From: Egicoccus sp. AB-alg2
GTDB taxonomy: Bacteria > Actinomycetota > Nitriliruptoria > Nitriliruptorales > Nitriliruptoraceae
NCBI RefSeq assembly: GCF_041821065.1
Contig: NZ_JBGUAX010000007.1
Coordinates: forward strand, 248,001-312,000
Direction: 5' to 3'
DNA: 64,000 nucleotides
Positions 54,386 to 62,250 of the stretch are shown in pieces. How positions within the stretch are numbered: position 1 is the first letter of the stretch; each line of letters opens with the position of its first letter. The notes under the pieces were generated by a model that had not been told where the DNA came from, made no database searches, and saw only the letters and a list, made by a program, of their open reading frames with translations. A program made the translations under genes and the position numbers.

Positions 54386-55770
54386 GGCTGGTCGGCCGTG
54401 TCGTCGGTGTCGGTCGCCGTGTCGGTGGTGGGGTCGCCGGCGGTGTCCTGCGCACCGGCGGGTTCCTCCTCGATGCCGGTGCCGCCGATGCCGTCCTCCG
54501 CGCCGGCGGGCTCGTCGCGGCGTGGCGCACCGGCCACGATGCGGCGGGCGACGCCCCGGTCGGGGGCGTGGATGCCGTCCTCGAGCGCCGGGCGGTACCA
54601 GGCCGGGACGTCGTCGACCGTCAGGTCGGTGCGTTCCACGACCCGCGCGAGGTTCCAGGTGCCGATCGAGAAGTCGACGCCCTGATAGATGACGACCTGC
54701 TCGTCGTCCAGACCCACGAAGTACTGCTGGCTGAGCAGGAACCGTCCGCCGACGAAGACGACGGCAGCCAGCACCGCCAGCCCCAGCAGACCGGCCGCGA
54801 GCCGGCCGACCCAGCCACGCGAGCGGCCCTCGTCGGCCGGCGTGTGACCGCCCGGGCCACCGCGTCCGAGCGAGCCGTAGTTGCCCAGGCGGCCGGCCCA
54901 GTCACCCGATGGTGACTCGTCCCGGGTGCTGATCGCGACGGGAGCGCCGCGGCTGCGACGCTCCCCCGGTGTGGTCTCGCCGCGAGCGGCCGTGCCGGCC
55001 GCGGCCGCGGCGCCGCCGTGTTTGGCAGACGGAGGTTCGTCCGGGCCGTCGGGGTCACAGCGCAGGAGCACGAGCGTGATGTTGTCGGGACCCCCGCGGG
55101 CGTTGGCGGCCTGGATGAGGCGCTGGATGACGTGCTCGGGGTCCTCGCCGCTGCGCAGCTCCTCGGCGATCTCCTCGTCCTCGAGCACCCCGGTCAGCCC
55201 GTCGGAGCACAACAGGACCTGGTCGCCCGGTTCGACGTCGATCGTCATCGAGTCGACCTCGACGTCGCGCGCCACGCCGATGGCCCGGGTGATGATCGAA
55301 CGCTGCGGGTGGGAGGCGGCCTCCCGGCGCGTGATCTGGCCCGCGTCGATGAGGTGCTGGACGAGCGTGTGGTCGTCGGTGAGCTGGCTGAACTTGTCGT
55401 CGCGCAGCAGGTAGGCCCGCGAGTCGCCGACGTGGGCGACGTGCAGACGCCGACCCTCCAACATCGCGGCCGTCAGCGTGGTTCCCATGCCGCGATAGGC
55501 GGGCTCCTCCTCGGCCATGCGCGAGACGATCTCGTTGGCCTCCACGATCGCGCGACGCAGGGCCTCGTCGGCGTCGTCGGCGTCGGCGAACACCTTGCCG
55601 TCGAGGGCCTCGACGGGACCGAGCGCCGTGGCGGACGCGATCTCGCCGGCGAGGTGGCCGCCCATCCCGTCGGCGACGGCGAAGACGCTCTCCGCGACGA
55701 GGAAGGAGTCCTCGTTGCCCTCGCGGACGCGGCCGACGTCGGTGCCGCCGGTGGCGACCATGCGCCTCAT
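54382..55770 (-). CDS. pstP: PP2C-family serine/threonine phosphatase
   Basis: A 462-residue membrane phosphatase. The N-terminal PP2C domain (residues 1-235) shows DVGRVREGNEDSF, VADGMGGHLAGEIAS, HVGDSRAYLLRDDKF, LLCSDGLTG and GGPDNITLVLL, with all metal-binding acids. A membrane helix (about 335-355) and an extracellular tail follow. It dephosphorylates PknB and FHA partners. The start is ATG 55770 (55761 is also possible). Confidence 0.94.
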   Translation of the reverse strand: MRRMVATGGTDVGRVREGNEDSFLVAESVFAVADGMGGHLAGEIASATALGPVEALDGKVFADADDADEALRRAIVEANEIVSRMAEEEPAYRGMGTTLTAAMLEGRRLHVAHVGDSRAYLLRDDKFSQLTDDHTLVQHLIDAGQITRREAASHPQRSIITRAIGVARDVEVDSMTIDVEPGDQVLLCSDGLTGVLEDEEIAEELRSGEDPEHVIQRLIQAANARGGPDNITLVLLRCDPDGPDEPPSAKHGGAAAAAGTAARGETTPGERRSRGAPVAISTRDESPSGDWAGRLGNYGSLGRGGPGGHTPADEGRSRGWVGRLAAGLLGLAVLAAVVFVGGRFLLSQQYFVGLDDEQVVIYQGVDFSIGTWNLARVVERTDLTVDDVPAWYRPALEDGIHAPDRGVARRIVAGAPRRDEPAGAEDGIGGTGIEEEPAGAQDTAGDPTTDTATDTDDTADQP

Positions 55771-56234
55771 CGACGTACCTCGATGCGCGTCTTGCCGAGG
55801 CGGAGCTGGTCACCGGCGGCCAACGGGGTCGGGCGGGTCACCTTGGCGCCGTTGAGGTAGGTGCCGTTGGTGGAACCGAGGTCGCGGACCGACCAGCCGC
55901 CGTCGTCGGGCAGGATCTGGGCATGCTCGTCCGAGACGTAGACGTCGTCGACGACGACATCGACGCCCGACGAGCGACCCAACGTCACGCCATGCCCTCC
56001 GAGCCCGTGGGTCCGCGTGCCGCCGTCCGGCCGATGGACGACGATCTCACGCGGGATCTTCCGGGACTTGCGCGGTGAGGGTGCCGGGGCCGGTGCCTTG
56101 GGGCGGGCCGGTGCCGACGCCGAGCGACGGGGGCCGTAGAGGTCGACCACCACCGCCCGGAGGGTGCGCGCGAGGAAGAGGTAGAGCAGCAGCAGCAGCC
56201 CGAACTTCAGGACCGTGAGCAGCGCTCCTGTCAC
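55767..56234 (-). CDS. fhaB: FHA-domain protein FhaB
   Basis: A 155-residue protein. An N-terminal membrane helix (about residues 5-28) precedes a basic linker and a C-terminal FHA domain with GVTLGRSSGVDVVVDDVYVSDEHAQI, the phosphothreonine-binding site, and STNGTYLNG. It recruits phosphorylated PknB/PbpA/RodA partners. Overlaps with both neighbours confirm co-translation. Confidence 0.93.
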   Translation of the reverse strand: MTGALLTVLKFGLLLLLYLFLARTLRAVVVDLYGPRRSASAPARPKAPAPAPSPRKSRKIPREIVVHRPDGGTRTHGLGGHGVTLGRSSGVDVVVDDVYVSDEHAQILPDDGGWSVRDLGSTNGTYLNGAKVTRPTPLAAGDQLRLGKTRIEVRR

Positions 56235-57037
56235 TCCCGGCCCTCCACCAGTTCGACGACGGCGTCGCCGAGCTCGATGCGGTCACCGGGCGCCACGGGC
56301 TGCTCGGCCGCGTGCACCCCGTTCACGCTGGTGCCGTTGGTCGAGTTCAGGTCGACGACCCACCACGTCTCGCCGCGCCGGACCAGGGCGGCGTGCTCAC
56401 GCGACACGGTCGAGTCGTCGAGGGTCACGGTGCACGAGTTGAGCCGGCCCAGGGTCACCCGCTGGCCGGTGAGCGGGGTGGTGGTGCCCTTGCCCGGGCC
56501 GTTGGCGATGCGCAGCTGCAGGGTCGCCCGGGCGTGGGTGACCACCTGGGTCTGGTCCAGCCCCGGCGGTGGGCCCGTGCTGCGGGTGGGCGGCGGCGCG
56601 CTGGCCGGGGCGCCGGACGGCGCGCGCGAGCCGCCACGCAGGCGGGCGCCGGAGGGTGCCGAGGGGTCGACCACCTCGACGCGGCCGGCCAGGTCGTACA
56701 TCCCGAAACGGACCTCGTCGAGCGCCTCGATGCGGACCTTCACCGGCCCGCGCAGCGACCAGCCCCGGTCGGTGCTGGTGCGCACCACCACCTCGGCGAG
56801 CTCGCGCGGCAACGACGCACCGAACGACGACAGCCGGTCGTGGTCACGCGGGCTGACGTGGATCCGGTAGACGTTGGGGACCACCACCCCGTCGGCCGTG
56901 ACGTGCTGGTTGTCCTCGGCGTAGCGTTGCAGCGCCTTGGCGAGTTCGACGGGCTGCAATCCGGACCGGAAGGCGCGCGCGAAGAAGCCCTCGACGGCGC
57001 CCTCGAGGCGTCGCTCGAAGTCCTGTAGCACGCCCAT
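56231..57037 (-). CDS. fhaA: FHA-domain protein FhaA (DUF3662 - FHA)
   Basis: A 268-residue protein. The N-terminal DUF3662 (MGVLQDFERRLEGAVEGFFARAF, residues 1-115) binds peptidoglycan-synthesis partners; the C-terminal FHA (about 175-265) has TLGRLNSCTVTLDDSTVSREHAAL and NSTNGTSVNG. ATG 57037 is the first start consistent with the family N-terminus, although the frame opens at 57097. It is the first gene of the operon; the 250 bases upstream hold its promoter. Confidence 0.93.
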   Translation of the reverse strand: MGVLQDFERRLEGAVEGFFARAFRSGLQPVELAKALQRYAEDNQHVTADGVVVPNVYRIHVSPRDHDRLSSFGASLPRELAEVVVRTSTDRGWSLRGPVKVRIEALDEVRFGMYDLAGRVEVVDPSAPSGARLRGGSRAPSGAPASAPPPTRSTGPPPGLDQTQVVTHARATLQLRIANGPGKGTTTPLTGQRVTLGRLNSCTVTLDDSTVSREHAALVRRGETWWVVDLNSTNGTSVNGVHAAEQPVAPGDRIELGDAVVELVEGRE

Positions 57038-57289
57038 CGCTATCCGGTGTCCGACTCGGCTCGTACGTGGGTTTCCGGGGCGGCGCGCAAGAGCCACCCG
57101 GTGGTGCGGTACCCAGCCGACTCGGCACCTACGCCCGCTCGAACGAAGTTCGCGCGGAGCCTAGCTCAGCCCTGTCCCGGGGCACCCGTCCGATCGTCGC
57201 GCAGGGTGCACGTCGGCGCGCTCGCCTGTCCAGTCGAGGGTCACGTTGCCGACCTTCCGCGACGGGTGGTACCGTCCGCGCCTCCACCT

Positions 57290-57376
57290 GGGCGGGTGGC
57301 GGAATTGGCAGACGCGCACGGTTCAGGTCCGTGTGTCCGTAAGGACATGGGGGTTCAAGTCCCCCCTCGCCCACCA
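57290..57376 (+). tRNA. tRNA-Leu (anticodon CAG), CCA encoded
   Basis: An 87-nt class II tRNA. The acceptor GGGCGGG pairs with CTCGCCC (one G-T pair), and D-arm TGGCGGAATTGGCAG follows. The anticodon stem CACGG/CCGTG encloses loop TTCAGGT with anticodon CAG. The long variable arm GTGTCCGTAAGGACAT is diagnostic of Leu/Ser, and the T arm is GGGGGTTCAAGTCCCCC. It ends in the encoded ACCA. Confidence 0.97.
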
Positions 57377-57381
57377 GGCGC

Positions 57382-57403
57382 AACCGGGCCGCGATGCCCG
57401 GTT
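57382..57403 (+). terminator. Hairpin 1 after tRNA-Leu
   Basis: AACCGGGC and GCCCGGTT form an eight-bp stem with a CGCGAT loop, six bases after the tRNA end. It may terminate the tRNA transcript together with the next hairpin. Confidence 0.55.
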
Positions 57404-57421
57404 CGCGCCGAGAATCGCCGG

Positions 57422-57448
57422 AACGCCCTCGCCCACCGCGAGGGCGTT
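57422..57448 (+). terminator. Hairpin 2 after tRNA-Leu
   Basis: A perfect 11-bp stem (AACGCCCTCGC/GCGAGGGCGTT) with a five-base loop, followed by CTCCGTTTCC, a short pyrimidine run. This is a plausible intrinsic terminator for the tRNA-Leu transcript. Confidence 0.7.
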
Positions 57449-57524
57449 CTCCGTTTCCTGCGACGCCGGGGGGACGTCGAGGTTGGAGGCGAGACAGCGA
57501 CTCGAGGTCGGCCCGGCGCCTGCA

Positions 57525-57657
57525 CGGTCGGCCCAGCGCTGCACGGTCGGCCCAGCGCGTCACGGTCGGCCCAGCGCGTCACGGTCGGCCCGGCGCTGCA
57601 CGGTCGGCCCAGCGCTGCACGGTCGGCCCAGTGCTGCACGGTCGGCCCAGTGCTGCA
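57525..57657. repeat. 19-bp tandem repeat, seven copies
   Basis: Seven exact-period copies of CGGTCGGCCCAGCGCTGCA-like units start at 57525, 57544, 57563, 57582, 57601, 57620 and 57639, with a diverged copy upstream at about 57506. Variation is limited: CTG/CGT before CA, A/G in CCCRG and C/T in GCG/GTG. There are no spacers between copies. Confidence 0.93.
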
Positions 57658-57870
57658 CCGGTGCGACGCTGGCTCGACCGTGCGGCAGGACACCGACGTC
57701 GAGGAACCGGTACGCCGACGGAGCCTCGACCACCACCATGGGTGCCAGGTTCTCGCGGGAGTCGTCGAACCCGCGCACGGCCTCCGCGCCCCTCGGCGAT
57801 CACGCTGCACCCGTCCTGAACGCCGGCCATCTCGGCCGGCGCGGGGTGGGTGGCCCGCGGTCGCGGTCGA

Positions 57871-58089
57871 TCAGGACGCCCGGTAGCCGAGGCCCTTCGC
57901 CGCCAGCGCGTCGCCGAGGATGGCGATCGCCTTGGGACCGACGCCGTGGATGGCCAGGAGTTCTCTCTCCGAATGGTCCGCCACCTGCTGCAGGCTCATG
58001 ATGCCGTTGCGGGACAGTTCGCGCGCGGCGGTCTTCCCGATCGCGTCCGGCAGATCACCGACCGGCCGGATGTCGGGTGTGGCGGCCAT
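57871..58089 (-). CDS. Small helix-hairpin-helix protein
   Basis: A 72-residue protein. The C-terminal half carries a helix-hairpin-helix (ERELLAIHGVGPKAIAILGDAL), typically contacting the DNA backbone without sequence choice. The N-terminal part (IGKTAARELSRNGIMSLQQVADH) forms a second related repeat. GGAGAGG precedes the ATG. It might assist DNA repair or be a topological helper; no partner is adjacent. Confidence 0.72.
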   Translation of the reverse strand: MAATPDIRPVGDLPDAIGKTAARELSRNGIMSLQQVADHSERELLAIHGVGPKAIAILGDALAAKGLGYRAS

Positions 58090-58113
58090 GGCCTCTCCTT
58101 CTCGTCCCGCCGC

Positions 58114-58494
58114 TCAGTCGGTCCTGCGCGGGTCGCGGCGAAGGACGCAGAACTCGTTGCCTTCGGGATCAGCGAGCACCACGAACGGATCGTCGGCGCG
58201 CTGGCCCACGTCCACCCGGGTGGCGCCGAGCGTGAGCAACCGCTCCACCTCGGCATCGACGTCACCGTCCACGGGTCGCAGATCGGGATGGTTGCGGTTC
58301 TTGTGCTGCTTCGGCGTGGCCGTGTTCTGGAGCCACAGTGTCGGCATGCTCGGCGACGCCTCGTCCGGCGGGTAGAGCTTGGCCGACCCGTCGTCGCCCG
58401 CGTCGACCGTGTAGCCGAGGGCCTCGGACCAGAAGCGCGCCATCCGCGTGACGTCGCGGACGTCGAGGGTCCACTGGACGAAGTGGACGGTCAC
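58114..58494 (-). CDS. VOC-superfamily (glyoxalase/bleomycin resistance-like) protein
   Basis: A 126-residue double βαβββ protein. It begins TVHFVQWTLDVRDVTRMARFWSEALGYTVDAG, typical of VOC proteins, and ends PFVVLADPEGNEFCVL, the signature near the last metal-binding residue. Candidate ligands are His4 and the Glu in the last strand. The substrate is unknown. It is adjacent to, but separate from, the acetyltransferase gene. Confidence 0.83.
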   Translation of the reverse strand: MTVHFVQWTLDVRDVTRMARFWSEALGYTVDAGDDGSAKLYPPDEASPSMPTLWLQNTATPKQHKNRNHPDLRPVDGDVDAEVERLLTLGATRVDVGQRADDPFVVLADPEGNEFCVLRRDPRRTD

Positions 58495-58518
58495 GGCTGC
58501 ACCTCCACGGTCGCGGCG

Positions 58519-59124
58519 TCAGTCGACCGTAGTCGTGCGCCCGGCCGGATCGAGGTGCAGGCGCATCAGGACGCGGGGGAAGCCGCCGGAGACGGATGTC
58601 GTGTCGGCCGCCTTGGTGAAGCCGGCGCGCTCGAACAGCGCGCGCGTGCCGACGTACGCCATGGTGAGGTCGACCTTGGCGCCCTGGTTGTCGACGGGGT
58701 AGCCCTCGACGGCCGGCGCGCCGCGGGCGGCGGCGTAGGCCACGGCCCCGTCGAGCAGCGGACGGGAGATGCCCCTGCCGCGGTGGCCGGGCCGCACGCG
58801 GATGCACCAGACCGACCAGACCGGCAGGTCGTCGACGTGGGGGATCTTCGTCGAGCGGGCGAAGGGTAGTTCGGAGCGGGGAGCGACCGCGGCCCAGCCG
58901 ACGACCTCGTCACCGTCGTAGGCCAGCACGCCGGGAGCGACGGCGCGTTCGCACAGCGACCTGACGTACTCGCCTCGCGCCGGCCCGACGAGCTCCTGGT
59001 TGGTGCGAGAGTCGACACGATGGCTGAGGCACCAGCACACCGAGGAGGCCGGGTTCTTCGGCCCGAGCATGGTCGCGACGTCCTCGAACCGCTCGATCGT
59101 CGCCGGTTCCACGTGGAAGGCCAT
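58519..59124 (-). CDS. GNAT-family N-acetyltransferase
   Basis: A 201-residue GNAT enzyme. The acetyl-CoA-binding segment is CIRVRPGHRGRGISRPLLDGAVAYAAARGA, with the V-x-P-x-x-R-G-x-G motif, and GYPVDN plus YVGTRALFERAGF mark the C-terminus. An unusual SSVCWCLSH Cys/His cluster lies near residue 30. ATG 59124 follows GGAGGTGTC; an in-frame ATG at 59151 is less likely. The acceptor is unknown. Confidence 0.87.
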   Translation of the reverse strand: MAFHVEPATIERFEDVATMLGPKNPASSVCWCLSHRVDSRTNQELVGPARGEYVRSLCERAVAPGVLAYDGDEVVGWAAVAPRSELPFARSTKIPHVDDLPVWSVWCIRVRPGHRGRGISRPLLDGAVAYAAARGAPAVEGYPVDNQGAKVDLTMAYVGTRALFERAGFTKAADTTSVSGGFPRVLMRLHLDPAGRTTTVD

Positions 59125-59173
59125 GACACCTCCAGAGCCGTCGGCATACACACATCGTGCCCGCAGCCGCGGC

Positions 59174-60091
59174 TCACAGCCACGGGGTGACGCGGTCGTG
59201 GAAGACGTGGAGCTGCTGCACCGGATCGTGGATCGGCCACAGGAGCAGGAGTCGGGCGCCGGCCTGCGCGTAGGCGCTCAGCAGCTCGATGCAATGGTCG
59301 GCGGATCCGATCGGCAACTGGGCGGCCAGCTGCCGGGCATCACGCTGCAGGATCGGCGCCAGGACGTCCCGCAGCAGGCGCTCGGCCGGCGCCTGGTCGT
59401 CGCTGACGTACAGCCAGACGGTGGCGATCAGGTCGGGGAACGTGGTGGGGTCACGACCGGCCGCGCGCAGATGAGCGTCGAGGCGCCGACGTGTTTCGGC
59501 GAACCGCTGCGGTGTGGTGTTGTAGCCGGACGCCATCCAGCCGTCGGCGAGCCGTGACATGGCGCGCAGCCGAAGCTCGGACCCCCAGCTGCCGAACCAG
59601 ACCTCGGGAGCCACCTCCGGCACGGGAGCCAGGTGGACGTCCCGGAGGTCGTAGAAGTCGCCCCCCTCGGGACCTTCGCCGCGGACCAGGGCCCGGACCG
59701 CCGCGAACGCCTCGTCGAACCGAGCCCAGCGTTGGTCGAACGGCAGCCCCACGACGGCATAGTCGGCAGCCGACGAGCCCGGGCCCAGCCCCGCCACGAT
59801 CCGCTGGTCCGTCAGGCACCCGAGGGTGGTCAGCCACTTGGCGACCACCGCGGGATGCCGGACCACGGGCAGGCTGATGCTCGTCACCAGGGCCATGCTC
59901 CCGGCCTGTGCGTGCACCGCCGTCAGCGTGGCCGGGCCGTCCAACCATGGTCGCTGCCAGAGCAGGTGATCGTTGACCGCCAGCGCGGCGTAGTCCAGAG
60001 CCGCTGCGGTGACCACGTACTCGCGCAGCTGTGCGGAGCTCGGCAGACCCTGCCCGAAGTCCGTCAACGGCAGGTGCACCCCGAACTGCAT
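59174..60091 (-). CDS. LLM-class (luciferase-like) flavin- or F420-dependent oxidoreductase
   Basis: A 305-residue TIM-barrel enzyme. It starts MQFGVHLPLTDFGQ and shows DYAALAVNDHLLW, VTSISLPVVRHPAVVAKWLTTL and IVAGLGPGSSAADY, a typical luciferase-like order. Actinobacterial members often use F420. ATG 60091 has GAGGAG six bases upstream; the longer frame from 60115 lacks this. No F420-specific partner gene is in the window. Confidence 0.88.
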   Translation of the reverse strand: MQFGVHLPLTDFGQGLPSSAQLREYVVTAAALDYAALAVNDHLLWQRPWLDGPATLTAVHAQAGSMALVTSISLPVVRHPAVVAKWLTTLGCLTDQRIVAGLGPGSSAADYAVVGLPFDQRWARFDEAFAAVRALVRGEGPEGGDFYDLRDVHLAPVPEVAPEVWFGSWGSELRLRAMSRLADGWMASGYNTTPQRFAETRRRLDAHLRAAGRDPTTFPDLIATVWLYVSDDQAPAERLLRDVLAPILQRDARQLAAQLPIGSADHCIELLSAYAQAGARLLLLWPIHDPVQQLHVFHDRVTPWL

Positions 60092-60427
60092 CGGCGGCTC
60101 CTCGTGCGAGGCCATGTTCCGCGGCCCCGACGGGCAGGGTCAACTCCGGCCGGGAGCGGCCGTCGTGAGGTTGTGCAGGAAACGGGTGCGAATGCAATGA
60201 AATGACGTGCGCCCACCGCCCTGACGGTCGGGACAGCGCGCGCGAGCAGCGCGGTGCCACGCAGACCGCCCGCCAGCGCCTACTCGGCCGTATTCGCGTG
60301 AGAACTCCGGACTAGAGCGGCTTCGCCAGCCCGCGTTGACCGCGTCGCAACGAAATGGTGTGAGGAGGACGTTGAACCACTGGGTTAACGTCCTCGCGCT
60401 TGGCGTCACCACACGACCGAGCCGTCG
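60092..60427. promoter_or_regulatory. Intergenic region upstream of the pilus operon, with an inverted repeat
   Basis: About 336 bases between the divergent LLM and pilus genes. An inverted repeat at 60365-60395 (GAGGACGTT ... AACGTCCTC, with AACC/GGTT extending it across one bulged base) could be an operator or a leader hairpin. TTGACC near 60339 could be a -35. The 60100-60300 part holds no other recognisable feature. Confidence 0.5.
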
Positions 60428-61366
60428 TTGGACTTCCTGCTCGACGGGGTGCTCGGGCGCACGACCGGACATCGTGCGGGAAGAACTGGGGACACGGGGT
60501 TGCTGCGTCTGCTGACCACGCGACTGCCGATGGCGTTCGACGGGACGCCACCGGCCTCGTTGCGTTCCTACGACCCGCCCGGCGAGGGCGGTGACGATGC
60601 CTACGCGCATCTGGCCGACACGCTCCGGCCCCACCTGGACGCGGGCCACCTGGTCCTGGCGGTCCTCGACGAGCGCGCGGCCGAGCCGCTGCACGCGCGT
60701 CTGCTGGCGGTGCGCTCGGCCATGGAGACCACCCGGCTGGTCGTGCACACGACCGCACTGCCGCCCCTCGGCGCCGCGCTCCTGGTCCGGGCCCTGGCGG
60801 AACTGGACGCGGCCGGCGACCTGCCCGCCAGCGTCCTCGCCTCCGGGGTGTCCCGGCTGGAACGCACGGTTCTCGGCGCCGCGTGGCTGCGCTCGGTCGC
60901 GAGGCTGCAGCACCCGGCGCCGCCGCTGAAGCTCCATGCGCGCTCGTACCTGCCGCGCGCGGGCTTCGCGGCCGTGGTCGATGACCAGCCGCGGGTCGTG
61001 CGCCATCGCGGTGCCGACCACCCCCTGCCCCTGCCGCCCCTGGAGCCGGCCACCGACTGGCGCGTGGTCGTCGGCACCGGACTCGGCGACGTGAGCATGG
61101 TCGAGCACACGCTCGCGACCGTCGCGGCCGGCGCGGAGATCGTCCGCGTCCCCAACCGGCGCGCCAGCGCGACCTGGTGGGGCACCGACGACGTCGTCGA
61201 GTTGGCCTGCATGCCGCGCTCGCCCAGCCGCCTGCGTGCCGCCGTGCTGGGGGACGGCGGCACCACCACCTGCACCTGGTGCGGCGAGGTCGTCGCCGCC
61301 GCCACCTGTCCCCTCTGCGGCGCCCTCTGCGCGACGGCGTCGCCCGCTCCCGGAGCCGCCTCGTGA
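60428..61366 (+). CDS. Unknown protein with C-terminal zinc ribbon, first gene of Tad/Flp cluster
   Basis: A protein of up to 312 residues of unrecognised family, Ala/Leu/Arg-rich, ending in a zinc ribbon with CTWCGE and CPLCGALC (about residues 282-300). The GTGA overlap with the cpaB-like gene shows it is co-translated with the pilus genes. Start TTG 60428 is uncertain, since no good ribosome site is present; inner GTG and TTG codons are alternatives. A role in pilus assembly or regulation is inferred only from position. Confidence 0.6.
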   Translation: MDFLLDGVLGRTTGHRAGRTGDTGLLRLLTTRLPMAFDGTPPASLRSYDPPGEGGDDAYAHLADTLRPHLDAGHLVLAVLDERAAEPLHARLLAVRSAMETTRLVVHTTALPPLGAALLVRALAELDAAGDLPASVLASGVSRLERTVLGAAWLRSVARLQHPAPPLKLHARSYLPRAGFAAVVDDQPRVVRHRGADHPLPLPPLEPATDWRVVVGTGLGDVSMVEHTLATVAAGAEIVRVPNRRASATWWGTDDVVELACMPRSPSRLRAAVLGDGGTTTCTWCGEVVAAATCPLCGALCATASPAPGAAS

Positions 61367-62250
61367 ACCCCCGCCAGCGCCGCGGTGTGCTGCTGATCTC
61401 GCTCGCCGGCGTGTGCGCCGTCGCCGTCCTGGTCGCCGTCAGCGGCTACCTGCGGGACGTGCGCGCCCAGCTGGGTCCGATGCTGACGATCGTGGCCACG
61501 GCCGGCGACCTGCAGGCCTACACCCCGATTCAGCCCGAGCACCTGGTCACCGCCCAGGTGCCGCAGCGGTGGGCGCCGCCCAACACCTTCCACGACCCAC
61601 AGGAACTGATCGGGCTGGTGACCGCCGCCGACGTGCCCGAAGGCACGCTCATGACCAGCGGCCTGGTCCGCGAGCGCCCCGCCGTCGAACCGGGCCAGCG
61701 CGAGATCGCCATCCTCGTCGACGCGGAGACCGGCGTCGCCGGCAAGCTGCGCACCGGTGACGTCGTCGACATCTTCGCGACCTTCCCGGGCGACGAGACG
61801 GCCGGCACCCGCCCCTCGTCGCGCATCGTCGTCCAGCGGGCGCAGGTACTCGAGGTCGGCTCGCTGGTCACCGAGGAGGACGAGACCTTCAACGTCAGCA
61901 CGAAGGTCCCGATCACGTTCCTGCTGTCCATCGCCGACACGCGCACGCTCACGTACGTGGAGTCGTTCGCGACCAGCATCCGCCTGGCGCTGCGATCCCC
62001 GCTGGACGACTCGCTGCTCGACGACGGGCAGACGATCTACCAGCCGGGCCTCGACGACCTCGGACGCGTGGGCGACCCACTCCCGCTGCCCGCTCCCGAC
62101 GCCACCGCTGCCGATGCCGCCTCCGAGCCGGAGGCGTCCGACGACGACGCCACCGACGACGGCGCGGAGGCCGACGCCGCGGACCCCGATGACGACGCCG
62201 ACGACACGGACGACGGCGACGCCGACGAGGACGAGGAGGCGGACGCATGA
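61363..62250 (+). CDS. cpaB: Flp pilus assembly protein CpaB/RcpC family (SAF domain)
   Basis: A 295-residue membrane-anchored protein. An N-terminal helix (GVLLISLAGVCAVAVLVAVSG) precedes a SAF domain (TIVATAGDLQAYTPIQPEHL, DVPEGTLMT) and the RcpC/CpaB domain (AILVDAETGVAGKLRTGDVVDIFATF). The last 60 residues are an Asp/Ala-rich acidic tail. It assists secretin-type assembly in known Tad systems. GTG 61363 and its stop overlap both neighbours. Confidence 0.87.
   Translation: MNPRQRRGVLLISLAGVCAVAVLVAVSGYLRDVRAQLGPMLTIVATAGDLQAYTPIQPEHLVTAQVPQRWAPPNTFHDPQELIGLVTAADVPEGTLMTSGLVRERPAVEPGQREIAILVDAETGVAGKLRTGDVVDIFATFPGDETAGTRPSSRIVVQRAQVLEVGSLVTEEDETFNVSTKVPITFLLSIADTRTLTYVESFATSIRLALRSPLDDSLLDDGQTIYQPGLDDLGRVGDPLPLPAPDATAADAASEPEASDDDATDDGAEADAADPDDDADDTDDGDADEDEEADA

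Larger units (their letters stand above)
57377..57870. other. Gene-free spacer after tRNA-Leu
   Basis: About 490 bases between the tRNA and the helix-hairpin-helix gene. It contains the two hairpins and the 19-bp repeat array, then about 200 bases (57660-57870) without a recognisable feature. Frames through the array code only repeated Ala/Arg/His peptides, so I call no gene. Confidence 0.6.

Noticed and set aside
57506-57657. CRISPR or tRNA-linked integration site
   Set aside because: The 19-bp copies are back to back without spacers, and there is no integrase or duplicated tRNA end.
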